DNA of 41,443 bases from Microtetraspora niveoalba (GTDB lineage: Bacteria > Actinomycetota > Actinomycetes > Streptosporangiales > Streptosporangiaceae). The stretch is taken from assembly GCF_001570405.1 (NCBI RefSeq), contig NZ_BBYM01000054.1:1-41443 (forward strand), written 5' to 3'. Shown one piece after another: positions 33,930 through 41,443 of this stretch (its first letter is position 1; every line of letters starts with the position of its first letter). Both the position numbers and the translations under genes were made by a program. A model generated the notes under the pieces. That model was not told where the DNA came from and ran no database searches. It worked only from the letters and a program-made list of their open reading frames with translations.

Positions 33930-35024
33930 TCAGTCCCTCTCCCCGGCCCGCCGTGTCGTGTCCGCCTGGGGCGGAGCGACGCCCGCATCCTCCTGAGCCG
34001 CGCCCTCCTGCGCCGCTTCCTCCCGAGCGTCACGGCCCGGCTCCTGCGCTCCACCGGACGCGTCCCGCTGCCGCTTCGCCTGGTCCTTGGCCTTGGCCTT
34101 GTCCTTGCGGTCCTTGGCCTGGTCCTTCTTCCCGTGCGCGGCCTTCGCCGGCGCATCCGGCAGGACCGAGTCGCGCGGGTCGCGGTCGGGCGCCCGCACC
34201 ACCACGCCCACGACGTCGAGCGCGGTGAAGTCCGCGTACGGCCGGGCGTAGGCGGTCCGGGTCAGCTCACCGGGCGTCGCCACGACCCGCTCGATCTCGC
34301 CGATCGGCACCCCCGGCACGTACGGCGCGCCGTTCTGGGAGCCGAAGGAGACGATCCGCCGCCCCTTCTTCAAGGGCACCGTGGAGTCGAGCAGGCGCAG
34401 CCGGATCAGGTCGTGGCCCTTGCCGTCCTCGGTGACGCCGCTGACGACGCCGAGCTCGTTGCCGCCCTCCAGGCGGGCGCCGGCGGACGAGCCGGGGTCG
34501 GTGAGCAGGATGACGGTCGACGTCCCGGGCCCGGTCCTGATGACGCGGCCCACCAGGCCGTCGCCGTTCAGGACGGTCATGTCCCGGCGCACGCCGTCAC
34601 GCGAGCCGACGTCGATCTCGACGTTGTCCTCCAGCCCGGGCGTGTGCCGGCGCGCGATCACCTGCGCCGCGATGACCCGGTAGCGGCCGAGGCCGGACAG
34701 GCCGAGCATCCGGTCGAGTTCCTTGGACCTGTCCTTGTCCAGCTCGGCGGCGGCCAGCCTGCCCCTGAGCCGGGCGTTCTCCTTCTTCAGGCCGTCGATG
34801 CGCTCCTGAGCGCCGGGGGCGCCGGTCAGCATCGAGAAGAATCTCGACACCGGCGCCGTCACCTTCGTGGTCGCCTGCTCGGCCGTGCCGAACACGGAGG
34901 ACGCGATCTGCCGCAACGGCCCGGCGACGGACGAGTCGCCGCCGCGGTGGCCGACGGTGATCAGCACCAGAGCCGCGGCGAGGAGGATGCCGAGGATCAG
35001 ACGGGTGCGGCGGGAATTTCTCAT
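33930..35024 (-). CDS. mreC: Rod shape-determining protein MreC
   Basis: A 364-residue protein: N-terminal helix (LILGILLAAALVLITVGHRG), a coiled coil (about 65-105, AQERIDGLKKENARLRGRLA), then the two beta-barrel domains typical of MreC (VIAAQVIARRHTPGLEDNVE, VLNGDGLVGRVIRTGPGTST, PYVPGVPIGEIERVVATPGE). The last about 80 residues are a charged low-complexity tail (KKDQAKDRKDKAKAKDQAK), not part of the family core. GTG 35027 and ATG 35024 are adjacent; AAGGGGGC suits ATG 35024. It starts nine bases behind mreB. Confidence 0.94.
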   Translation of the reverse strand: MRNSRRTRLILGILLAAALVLITVGHRGGDSSVAGPLRQIASSVFGTAEQATTKVTAPVSRFFSMLTGAPGAQERIDGLKKENARLRGRLAAAELDKDRSKELDRMLGLSGLGRYRVIAAQVIARRHTPGLEDNVEIDVGSRDGVRRDMTVLNGDGLVGRVIRTGPGTSTVILLTDPGSSAGARLEGGNELGVVSGVTEDGKGHDLIRLRLLDSTVPLKKGRRIVSFGSQNGAPYVPGVPIGEIERVVATPGELTRTAYARPYADFTALDVVGVVVRAPDRDPRDSVLPDAPAKAAHGKKDQAKDRKDKAKAKDQAKRQRDASGGAQEPGRDAREEAAQEGAAQEDAGVAPPQADTTRRAGERD

Positions 35025-35033
35025 CACGCCCCC

Positions 35034-36065
35034 TTAGTGGCGGGGTTCCGGCACCAACACCTGCTGGAGCGCCTCGAAGTCCTCCACGCACTTGCCCGAT
35101 CCCAGTGCCACCGAGTCGAGGGCGTTGTCCACGAGGTGGACCGGCATCCCGGTCTCGTCCCGCAGCCGCTCCTCCATGCCCTTGAGCAGGGCGCCGCCGC
35201 CGGTGAGCGCGATCCCCCGGTCCATCAGGTCGCCCGACAGCTCCGGTGGGCACCGGTCCAGGGTGGTCTTCACCGCGTCGACGATCGCGTTGACCTGCTC
35301 CGCGGTCGCCCGGCGGATCTCCTCCGCCGAGATCACGACGGTCTTGGGGAGCCCGGTGACGAGGTCCCGGCCGCGGATCTCCGCGTGGATCTCCTCATGG
35401 TCGTTGTACGCCGAGCCGATGGCGATCTTCACTTCCTCGGCGGTTCGCTCGCCGAGCATCAGGGAGTATTCCTTCTTGGCGAAGCTCACGACCGCCTGGT
35501 CGAGCTCGTCTCCGCCGACCCTGATCGACTGGCAGGTGACGATGCCGCCCATCGAGATGATCGCGACCTCGGTGGTGCCTCCGCCGATGTCCACGACCAT
35601 GTTGCCGGTCGGCTCGTGGACCGGGAGGCCGGCGCCGATCGCCGCCGCCATGGGCTCCTCGACGATGTAGACCCGGCGGGCTCCCGCCTGGTATCCCGCT
35701 TCCTTGACGGCCCGCTGCTCCACACCGGTGATCCCGCTGGGGACCGCGACGATGATGCGCGGCTTCGCGAATCGCTGGCGCTTGTGAACACGCTGGATGA
35801 AGTACCTCAGCATGCGTTCCGTGATGTCGAAGTCGGCGATCACTCCGTCCCGCAGGGGACGTACGGCGGTGATGTTTCCGGGTGTTCGCCCGATCATCCG
35901 CTTCGCCTCGATCCCCACCGCGACGATCTTCCCAGTGGAGTTGTTGAGTGCTACGACGGACGGCTCGTTCAGAACGATGCCGCGCCCTCGGACGTAGATG
36001 AGAGTGTTCGCCGTGCCGAGGTCAACCGCCATGTCACGGCCCAGGAATGCCAGCTTGCTCCCCAT
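35034..36065 (-). CDS. mreB: Actin-like rod shape-determining protein MreB
   Basis: A 343-residue actin homologue that organises wall synthesis. Phosphate-1 ([15 protein letters not shown]), phosphate-2 ([16 protein letters not shown]) and adenosine ([15 protein letters not shown]) motifs are complete, and [16 protein letters not shown] and [15 protein letters not shown] are conserved. Length is as usual. AAAGGCC lies upstream of ATG 36065. It leads the elongation operon; a TACGAT box about 50 bases upstream may be its -10. In sporulating actinomycetes MreB acts mainly in spore walls. Confidence 0.96.
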   Translation of the reverse strand: MGSKLAFLGRDMAVDLGTANTLIYVRGRGIVLNEPSVVALNNSTGKIVAVGIEAKRMIGRTPGNITAVRPLRDGVIADFDITERMLRYFIQRVHKRQRFAKPRIIVAVPSGITGVEQRAVKEAGYQAGARRVYIVEEPMAAAIGAGLPVHEPTGNMVVDIGGGTTEVAIISMGGIVTCQSIRVGGDELDQAVVSFAKKEYSLMLGERTAEEVKIAIGSAYNDHEEIHAEIRGRDLVTGLPKTVVISAEEIRRATAEQVNAIVDAVKTTLDRCPPELSGDLMDRGIALTGGGALLKGMEERLRDETGMPVHLVDNALDSVALGSGKCVEDFEALQQVLVPEPRH

Positions 36066-36210
36066 GCTGAAGAAGGCCTTTCAGGTGGTTTGCGGGATAA
36101 CGCATCGCACTCGAATCGTAACTTGTAGTACCCATCGCCCGGCACATCGAGACCGTCAGCGAGCGGGAAAATCTTCCGGCTCAGGGGCCCCAGAAGCGTC
36201 ACTACCTGGG

Positions 36211-36250
36211 AAAACACGAGAGGCCCCGGTTTGAGCCGGGGCCTCTCCTG
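36211..36250 (-). terminator. Intrinsic terminator after ndk
   Basis: GAGAGGCCCCGG (36218-36229) pairs with CCGGGGCCTCTC (36236-36247), six-base loop, followed on the minus strand by GTGTTTTCC. It separates ndk from mreB. Confidence 0.88.
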
Positions 36251-36261
36251 TGGTCGAGCGC

Positions 36262-36672
36262 TCAGAAGCGGTCGGGGAAGAAGATCTTGATCTCGCGGGC
36301 GGCGGACTCGGGCGAGTCGGAGCCGTGGACGACGTTCTCGCCGATCTCCAGAGCGTGGTCGCCGCGGATCGTGCCGGGGGCCGACTTCACCGGGTCGGTC
36401 AGACCGGCCAGCGCGCGGAACGCCTCGACGGCCCGCGGGCCCTCCACCACGAGCGCGACCAGCGGAGCGGACGTGATGAACTCCACCAGCTCGCCGAAGA
36501 ACGGACGCTCGGCGTGCTCGGCGTAGTGCGTCTTGGCGGTCTCGGCGTCCAGCGTGCGCAGGTCCATCGCCACGACCTTGAGGCCCTTGCGCTCGATGCG
36601 GCCGATGACGTCACCGATGAGGCCACGACGGACACCGTCCGGCTTGATCAGGACAAGCGTGCGCTCCGACAC
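36262..36672 (-). CDS. ndk: Nucleoside diphosphate kinase
   Basis: A 136-residue enzyme that transfers phosphate among nucleoside di- and triphosphates. [40 protein letters not shown], and the active-site His in [12 protein letters not shown] are all present. GTG 36672 has AGAGGAG at the right distance; the longer open frame to 36873 is not used. It lies downstream of the MFS-like gene and ends at a strong terminator. Confidence 0.96.
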   Translation of the reverse strand: MSERTLVLIKPDGVRRGLIGDVIGRIERKGLKVVAMDLRTLDAETAKTHYAEHAERPFFGELVEFITSAPLVALVVEGPRAVEAFRALAGLTDPVKSAPGTIRGDHALEIGENVVHGSDSPESAAREIKIFFPDRF

Positions 36673-36790
36673 GAGAATCTCCTCTGTTGCGATCTTCAGC
36701 CGTTCTCGGCGACGGCTGCGAAAAGTCGGCTCTCCGCAGCAAGGCGTGCCCATGGCCGCGCTCGCTCGGGTGCTCCGTGCATCCCGCAGC

Positions 36791-38308
36791 TTACCGGTCT
36801 GAGGAGGTTTCCCCGCTCTCCATGCCCTTCTCCTCCGGCGAGGGGGTGGGCGACGGAACCAGCACCGCGGCATCGGGCGACGGTCCCGGTTCCCTCCGCC
36901 CCAGCCAGGACGCGATCACGATGATGCCCACGACGGCGAACCCGCCCACCAGGGCCCACGTCCACAGCGCGTCGACGAACGCCTGCGCGATCGGCTCCGG
37001 CTTCGTCGGGTCGCCCGACCGGGCCACCTCACGCAGGCGGATGAGCTGGATGCCCGTTCCCATCAGGAAGCCCGCGAGCACGGCGGGGAAGCACAGGGAC
37101 AGGCCGAACAGCGCCGTGCCGATCCGCACCGGCCGCAGCGCGGCGACCAGCGCGACCGCGGAGCCCCCGGCGAGCATCGCGAACGGCACCACGAGCAGCG
37201 GGCCGTCCGGGGTCGGCGCGAGCAGCCTGATCGCGCAGAGACCGGCCACCACCGCGACCAGCCCGGCTCCGACGTATCTCCCGGCCCGTTCCTCGGCCAC
37301 GGCTCCCACACCCCAGGCGACGACCAGCGCCACGGCCGCGGCCAGAGTGAAGGGCAGCCACAGCCCGGAGAGCCCCGGCCCCCCGCGCACGCCGCCCATC
37401 TCCACGTACGTCGCCTGGGCCGCGGTCGGCAGGACGACCAGCCCGACGGCGACGCCGGTGAAGGCCAGCGCCCGCCCGCCGGGCCCCTCGAACGCGGCGA
37501 CCGCGCCCAGCCCCAGCATCGCCACCACCGCGACCGCCGCGGCGGCGATGACCAGGACCGGCGGCCAGTCGAACGTCGTCCCGACCCCCAGTACGGCGAT
37601 GCCGGCCGACGGGACGGCGGCCAGTGTCAGCCGGCTGCGCTCCGACGCCGAGGGCCGCCCCGCGTCGGCGTCCCCGCCGTCGGCGCCGTCCCTGGTGACG
37701 ATCCAGAGCACCAGGTACACGGCGGCCAGCGCCAGCGCGACACCGGTGAGGAGCGGATAGGGCTGGAGCGTGACCTGCCAGGCGGTCGCCCTGGCCAGCG
37801 GCCACAGGGCGAGGGCCTGCGCCCCGGCCAGACTCGCGGCCAGCATCCCCGCCCAGAGCGGGAGCAGGAACCTGCGCCGCGGACGCTCCCACACGGCGAC
37901 GAGGGTCGCGGGCAGCAGCATGCCCGCGCCGACGCCGTGCAGGACGCGCAGCGCGCCGACCGCGACGGCCGAGCCCGCGTAACCGCCCGCCGCGTCCGCC
38001 GCGGCGAGCAGCGTGAGCCCCGCGACCAGGATCGGCGCGGCGCGGAACCGCCGTACGGCGATCGCCGCGAGCGGTACGGCCAGCAGCATGACCGGCAGCG
38101 CCAGGCCGTGCGCCCGCGTCATGGCGATCTGCGAGGCGTCCGGCGGCAGCAGCGCGGCCACGACGGAGATGGTGTTCGGGATTGCCACGATCGCCAAGGG
38201 CAGCGCGACCGCGACGAGGAGCCCGACCACGACGTCGAGCAGCAGGGGAACGCGTACGGCACGAGCGGGCACGGCGGCCCGGGCCTGAGGAATCGGGGGG
38301 ACGGCCAT
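36791..38308 (-). CDS. MFS-like multi-pass membrane protein
   Basis: A 505-residue protein with about fourteen hydrophobic helices. The first part ([20 protein letters not shown], then [40 protein letters not shown]) looks like the N-half of an MFS drug exporter, with RxxHGxGAG resembling its motif C region, while the second half is Ala/Val-rich and little conserved. The C-terminus is Ser/Pro/Glu-rich. The substrate is unknown. ATG 38308 is the first in-frame ATG that precedes the first helix; SD is not clear. It is 11 bp behind DUF4233, so probably in the folC operon. Confidence 0.72.
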   Translation of the reverse strand: MAVPPIPQARAAVPARAVRVPLLLDVVVGLLVAVALPLAIVAIPNTISVVAALLPPDASQIAMTRAHGLALPVMLLAVPLAAIAVRRFRAAPILVAGLTLLAAADAAGGYAGSAVAVGALRVLHGVGAGMLLPATLVAVWERPRRRFLLPLWAGMLAASLAGAQALALWPLARATAWQVTLQPYPLLTGVALALAAVYLVLWIVTRDGADGGDADAGRPSASERSRLTLAAVPSAGIAVLGVGTTFDWPPVLVIAAAAVAVVAMLGLGAVAAFEGPGGRALAFTGVAVGLVVLPTAAQATYVEMGGVRGGPGLSGLWLPFTLAAAVALVVAWGVGAVAEERAGRYVGAGLVAVVAGLCAIRLLAPTPDGPLLVVPFAMLAGGSAVALVAALRPVRIGTALFGLSLCFPAVLAGFLMGTGIQLIRLREVARSGDPTKPEPIAQAFVDALWTWALVGGFAVVGIIVIASWLGRREPGPSPDAAVLVPSPTPSPEEKGMESGETSSDR

Positions 38309-38319
38309 GCTGGCCGACT

Positions 38320-38736
38320 TTAGCGCTTCGTCGCCCCTTCGACACGGCGAGCGACGAATATCGCGGTTATCCACAGCGCCGTGAAGAGCACGCCCAGGAC
38401 GAACATCGTCGGCACGAGGAACCCGGTGGCGATCGCCAGCACCTGTACGACGCTGCCCGCGATGTAGCCCGCGGGCCGTTTCAGCATGCCCGCGGCCAGT
38501 ACGCACAGCACGGCCAGCCCGATGCCCACCGTCACGGCCACGGCGGTCTCGATGTGCGCCACCGCGATCGCGACCGGGGTGAACAACGCGACGACGATCG
38601 CCTCCATGCCGAGCACGCTGGCGCCGAGCCGGCGCATTCCCGGTGTCACCTCGAACCTGCCGTCGCCGCGTCCGCCGCTCATCGTTCCGCCTTGAGTCAT
38701 CGCTCCACCCTGCGCCATCGCTCCGCCCCGGGTCAT
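38320..38736 (-). CDS. DUF4233 membrane protein
   Basis: A 138-residue protein with four membrane helices (LGASVLGMEAIVVALFTPVA, AVAVTVGIGLAVLCVLAAGM, GYIAGSVVQVLAIATGFLVP, TMFVLGVLFTALWITAIFVA). RRLGASVLGMEAIVVALFTP is the DUF4233 signature; in actinobacteria this gene follows folC, as here. Its role is unknown. The start is ambiguous: ATG codons at 38736, 38718, 38700 and 38682, exactly 18 bases apart, are each preceded by GGCGGA or GGTGGA. The first one overlaps the folC stop (ATGA). The three upstream repeats would add MTRGGAMAQGGAMTQGGT. Confidence 0.85.
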   Translation of the reverse strand: MTRGGAMAQGGAMTQGGTMSGGRGDGRFEVTPGMRRLGASVLGMEAIVVALFTPVAIAVAHIETAVAVTVGIGLAVLCVLAAGMLKRPAGYIAGSVVQVLAIATGFLVPTMFVLGVLFTALWITAIFVARRVEGATKR

Positions 38737-38751
38737 CGGTCCGCCTTGAGG
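38680..38751 (-). repeat. 18-bp tandem repeat at the folC/DUF4233 junction
   Basis: Four units of 18 bases end in ATG at 38736, 38718, 38700 and 38682. Each has the core GGCGGAnCGATG or GGTGGAGCGATG, that is an SD followed three bases later by a start codon. Units 1 and 4 agree best (CAAGGCGGA-x-CGATGA). The first unit is the 3' end of folC. Confidence 0.85.
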
Positions 38752-40046
38752 AGGACGCGGGCGTCGCCCGCGGTGACGACGGACCCCGTGATCAGCACGC
38801 CGGAGCCGAACTCGTCACCCTGGTCCGCCAGACCGACCGCGACGTCGATGGCGTCGTCCAGGCGGGCGACCTCGTGGACCCGATCCACGCCGAACACGCT
38901 CTCCGCCCTCGCCGCGAGATCCGCGGGCGCCAAGGACCGGGGCGAGGAGTTCCTCGTCACGACGATCTCCTCGACGATGGGTTCGAGGAACTCCAGGATC
39001 GTGTCGACGTCCTTGTCCGCCATGACGGCGACGACGGCGACGAGCCGGGTGAAGCCGAACGACTCCGAGATCGCGTCGACGGTGGCCTCCATGCCGCCCG
39101 GGTTGTGCGCGGCGTCGAGGACCACCGTCGGCCCGCGCCGGACCACCTCGAGCCGGCCCGGGCTGGTCACCTGGGCGAACGCCTGCCGCACCAGTTCGTC
39201 ACCGAGAGGCTCCTCCCCCGCGGTCAGGGCCTCCACCGCGGCCAGCGCGTTCGCCGCGTTGCTCGCCTGGTGCGCGCCGTACAGAGGCAGGAAGACCTCC
39301 TCGTAAACGCCCTTCAGGCCCTTCAGTTGGAGGAGCTGTCCGCCCATGCCCAGCTCGCGGTGCAGTACGCCGAACTCCAGACCTTCCCGCGCGACCGTCG
39401 CGCCCATCTCCGCCGCTCGACGCATCAGCACTTCGGCGGCCGGGAGCGGCTGCTGCGAGAGTACGGTCGTCGACTTGGCCTTGATGATGCCGGCCTTCTC
39501 ACCCGCGATCGTCTCGACGTCCGGCCCGAGATAGTCGGTGTGGTCAAGCGAGATCGGTGTGATCACCGACACGACACCGTCGGCGACGTTGGTCGCGTCC
39601 CAGGTGCCGCCCATCCCGGTCTCGATCACGGCCACGTCCACGGGCGTGTCCGCGAACGCGGCGAAGCCCATGGCTGTCAGGGTCTCGAAGAAGCTGAGCT
39701 TCCCGACCTTGGCGTCGATGATCTCCAGGTACGGCGCGATGTCCTCGTACACCTCGGTGAACCGCTCCTCGGAGAGGGGGACACCGTCGACGCTGATGCG
39801 CTCGCGCATGGAGTTCAGGTGCGGGCTGGTGAACCTGCCGACCCGAAGATTGCGCTCTCTCAGCAGCGACTCGATCATCCGCGCGGTGCTCGTCTTGCCG
39901 TTCGTCCCGGCGACATGAATGATCGGGTACGCCTTGTGAGGGTCACCGAGCAGCTCCACCAAGGCGGTGATCCTGTCGAGCGTGGGAGTGAAATCCCACT
40001 CGACTCCCCTGCGCATGATGGCCTGTTCGACCTCTCGATACTCCAC
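38733..40046 (-). CDS. folC: Folylpolyglutamate/dihydrofolate synthase
   Basis: A 437-residue Mur-ligase-type enzyme that adds glutamate to folates and may make dihydrofolate. ATP loop HVAGTNGKTSTARMIES, RFTSPHLNSMRERI, ETGMGGTWDATN, SLDHTDYLG, GEKAGIIK, and the C-terminal LDAAHNPGGMEATVDAI are conserved. GTG 40046 stands six bases after a TAAGGT box, so a leaderless start is probable. The C-terminus is inside an 18-bp repeat shared with the DUF4233 start. In relatives valS often stands upstream; here it is absent and a VOC gene stands there. Confidence 0.95.
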   Translation of the reverse strand: MEYREVEQAIMRRGVEWDFTPTLDRITALVELLGDPHKAYPIIHVAGTNGKTSTARMIESLLRERNLRVGRFTSPHLNSMRERISVDGVPLSEERFTEVYEDIAPYLEIIDAKVGKLSFFETLTAMGFAAFADTPVDVAVIETGMGGTWDATNVADGVVSVITPISLDHTDYLGPDVETIAGEKAGIIKAKSTTVLSQQPLPAAEVLMRRAAEMGATVAREGLEFGVLHRELGMGGQLLQLKGLKGVYEEVFLPLYGAHQASNAANALAAVEALTAGEEPLGDELVRQAFAQVTSPGRLEVVRRGPTVVLDAAHNPGGMEATVDAISESFGFTRLVAVVAVMADKDVDTILEFLEPIVEEIVVTRNSSPRSLAPADLAARAESVFGVDRVHEVARLDDAIDVAVGLADQGDEFGSGVLITGSVVTAGDARVLLKADR

Positions 40047-40052
40047 GCATCA

Positions 40053-40058
40053 ACCTTA
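40053..40058 (-). promoter_or_regulatory. -10 box of folC
   Basis: TAAGGT on the minus strand, six bases before the GTG start at 40046, points to a leaderless transcript for folC and its followers. Confidence 0.45.
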
Positions 40059-40180
40059 CTGTCAGCCCGGATCGCCGCCGCCGCGAGGACATCGGCAGGT
40101 GGAGCCCCTCACCGGGGCGACCTCGCCCGCTCGGCATGGCGAATGACGAACCGGCGATGCGGCATTTCATGGGGCCGATC

Positions 40181-40585
40181 TCAGACGTCGGCCGCCACGA
40201 GCTCCACCTCGAACCCGTCCGCGTTCTCCAGATACGCGGCATAGTGCTGGTCGCCACCGGCGTAGGGGTGACGGTCGGGGAAAAGCAACGTCCAGCCGCG
40301 AGCGCCCGCCTGATCGACCAACACGTCGAGCAGAGCACGGCTTTCCACGTGGAAGGCGAGATGATTCAGCCCAGGTCGGCAGCGGTCATGACGTTCGTCG
40401 CTGAGAGCGGGAGACTGCTCCAGGACGATGTAGACCGATCCCAGCCGCCAGCTACGGCCCTCGGCCCACTCCTGGAAGGCGGAGTAGCCGAGGGCCTCCA
40501 TGAGCCACTCCCAACTGACCAGCGAGCGTCGCAGGTCGGGCACCCACAGCTCGACGTGGTGCAGCATCCCGGTCGTCGGTCTCAT
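40181..40585 (-). CDS. VOC superfamily (glyoxalase/bleomycin-resistance/dioxygenase) protein
   Basis: A 134-residue protein made of two beta-alpha-beta-beta-beta halves: MLHHVELWVPDLRRSLVSWE (first metal His in HHVELW) and LNHLAFHVESRALLDVLVDQ (second His), with YAAYLENADGFEVELVA at the end supplying the Glu ligand. Members include metal-dependent lyases, dioxygenases and drug-binding proteins, so the activity is not predictable. ATG 40585 has AAGGGA upstream; the longer open frame lies in non-coding DNA. It is transcribed alone, away from the rRNA operon. Confidence 0.82.
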   Translation of the reverse strand: MRPTTGMLHHVELWVPDLRRSLVSWEWLMEALGYSAFQEWAEGRSWRLGSVYIVLEQSPALSDERHDRCRPGLNHLAFHVESRALLDVLVDQAGARGWTLLFPDRHPYAGGDQHYAAYLENADGFEVELVAADV

Positions 40586-41034
40586 CAGCGATCCCTTCAC
40601 TATTCTCACCGCGGCCCCTGAAGATCTGGCAGGCCCCCGGCCGCAGTCCGCCGCGTAGGAACCCCGGCCGACTCCCACCGGCCGGGCCACGCCGGCAACT
40701 CAACCCGGCGCGGCCCAGCCTGACCGCCATGTTCAACGTACGGCCGGGATCGCCCGGCACGCGTGGCGGCGGCCCCAAACACAAGGCCTCGGCGCGAGCC
40801 GGCAACCGCGCCCACCGCCCCAGCGCATCAGCGCATCAGCAGCTCTATCGGCTCGCACCGGCCGGCCACACCGGCGGCGCGACCGTCGACGTACGGAGGG
40901 CGTGCAGCGCAGGCAGGCGTTGCCGGCTGACTGCCCCCACACCCCCCGCCCCCGGAGCCCGCACAAAGCCAGCGCGCCGGCCAAGCCACCCCACACCGCG
41001 GCACAGCGCCGTCCCGGACCTCCCCGGCGGACAA
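40586..41034. other. Gap without a visible gene between the VOC gene and the rRNA terminators
   Basis: I see no ORF with a start signal or family pattern. There are short inverted repeats (GCCGGG/CCCGGC at about 40743-40758) and a GCGCATCA doublet near 40823, nothing with a clear role. It should carry the VOC promoter. Confidence 0.6.
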
Positions 41035-41060
41035 CAAAAAAAGGGGGCCCGAAGACCCCC
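41035..41060 (-). terminator. rRNA operon terminator 2
   Basis: Minus strand GGGGGTC-TTCG-GGCCCCC followed by seven T. The loop is UUCG closed by C-G, an exceptionally stable tetraloop. Confidence 0.9.
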
Positions 41061-41081
41061 ACAAACACAACAACAAACACC

Positions 41082-41119
41082 CAGAAAACGAAGAAGGGGG
41101 CCACCCAAAGGTGACCCCC
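41082..41119 (-). terminator. rRNA operon terminator 1
   Basis: Ten-base-pair stem (41096-41105 with 41110-41119) followed on the minus strand by TTCTTCGTTTTC. It is the first terminator after 5S; terminator 2 follows 40 bases later. Confidence 0.88.
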
Positions 41120-41133
41120 AACTCCAACAATTG

Positions 41134-41250
41134 TCCGGCGGCGTCCTACTCTCCCACACCGTCCCCAGTGCAGTACCATCGGCGCTGGAAGGCTTAACTT
41201 CCGGGTTCGGAATGTAACCGGGTGTTTCCCAACCGCTATAACCGCCGTAA
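41134..41250 (-). rRNA. rrf: 5S ribosomal RNA
   Basis: About 117 bases with all 5S hallmarks on the minus strand: the 5' stem TACGGCGG pairing with CCGCCGGA at the 3' end, the loop with CCGAACCCGGAAGTTAAGCC, and CGATGGTACTGC then GTGGGAGAGTAGG. End positions are uncertain by two or three bases. Confidence 0.95.
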
Positions 41251-41370
41251 CCCTATGAAACACACAACCAGCCACCCACACACCAAACACACATCCATCC
41301 ATCCATGTGTGCGTGCGGGCAGGACTGTTTGCAGTCTCTGAATCGCACAGTCGACGCGAGCAAAACCTTA
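41251..41370 (-). other. 23S-5S spacer
   Basis: About 120 bases rich in A and C on the plus strand, with a CATC triplet run near 41291-41305 and a small hairpin GACTG/CAGTC near 41323. No tRNA is present in it. Confidence 0.8.
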
Positions 41371-41443
41371 TGGTCAAGTCCTCGGCCTATTAGTACCGGT
41401 CAGCTCCACACGTTACCGCGCTTCCACCTCCGGCCTATCAACC
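41371..41443 (-). rRNA. rrl: 23S ribosomal RNA, 3' end (partial)
   Basis: The last bases of the window, read on the minus strand, give GGTTGATAGGCCGGAGGTGG and GGTACTAATAGGCCGAGGAC, the conserved 3' end of bacterial 23S rRNA. The rest of the gene lies beyond the window; the exact 3' end (about 41371-41375) is estimated. Confidence 0.95.

Noticed and set aside
40733-41377. Open frames across the 5S rRNA and terminators
   Set aside because: They lie in rRNA and its terminators and have no family pattern.
1-41443. CRISPR array, prophage or insertion sequence
   Set aside because: No regularly spaced repeats, no transposase or integrase frames and no phage structural patterns were seen.

Overview
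The window is chromosomal DNA of a high-GC actinomycete. Very high GC, GTG starts, leaderless starts a few bases after TAnnnT boxes, the mreBCD-PBP2-RodA cluster, a long RNase E/G and a DUF4233 gene beside folC all point there. The gene set looks like Streptosporangiales (Streptosporangium/Nonomuraea/Microbispora type). That placement is an inference from gene style; no search was possible.

Left part (1-13.4 kb) is an accessory-looking mosaic: the end of a membrane protein gene, a winged-helix regulator, a vWA lipoprotein, a polysaccharide deacetylase next to an L,D-transpeptidase, an endo/exonuclease/phosphatase-fold enzyme, an SMP-30 type lactonase, an EamA exporter, a dienelactone hydrolase, a SAM methyltransferase, a CynX-type MFS transporter, an SRPBCC protein and two coupled small membrane proteins. 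Three identical tRNA-Ala(GGC) genes, all on the minus strand and each with its own promoter, punctuate this part at about 1.4, 5.8 and 13.3 kb.

Middle and right part (13.4-40 kb) is conserved housekeeping, almost all on the minus strand. Read in the direction of transcription from right to left: folC, DUF4233, an MFS-like membrane protein, ndk; mreB, mreC, mreD, PBP2 (mrdA), rodA (the cell-elongation machine); a large radical-SAM protein and its partner of the DUF2344 family; RNase E/G; rplU, rpmA, obg; proB, proA; a LuxR-type response regulator on the plus strand; a small membrane protein with a DoxX protein; a Ser/Thr kinase; an M48 peptidase on the plus strand divergent from nadD, rsfS and a histidine phosphatase. 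The arrangement puts ribosome assembly (L21, L27, Obg, RsfS), RNA decay and wall elongation side by side.

The right edge holds a VOC-family gene, about 440 bp without a visible gene, two consecutive intrinsic terminators, the 5S rRNA and the 3' end of the 23S rRNA, all on the minus strand, so an rRNA operon runs into the window from the right.

I found no phage, transposase, CRISPR array or recognised defence system. The unexplained structure lies between or at the edges of genes: an 18-bp tandem repeat that carries four SD-plus-ATG modules across the folC/DUF4233 junction; three packed hairpins in front of the EamA gene; a perfect dyad filling the 19-bp spacer of the probable rplU promoter; palindromes in front of the regulator and the CynX-type gene; and short tandem duplications at gene 3' ends.
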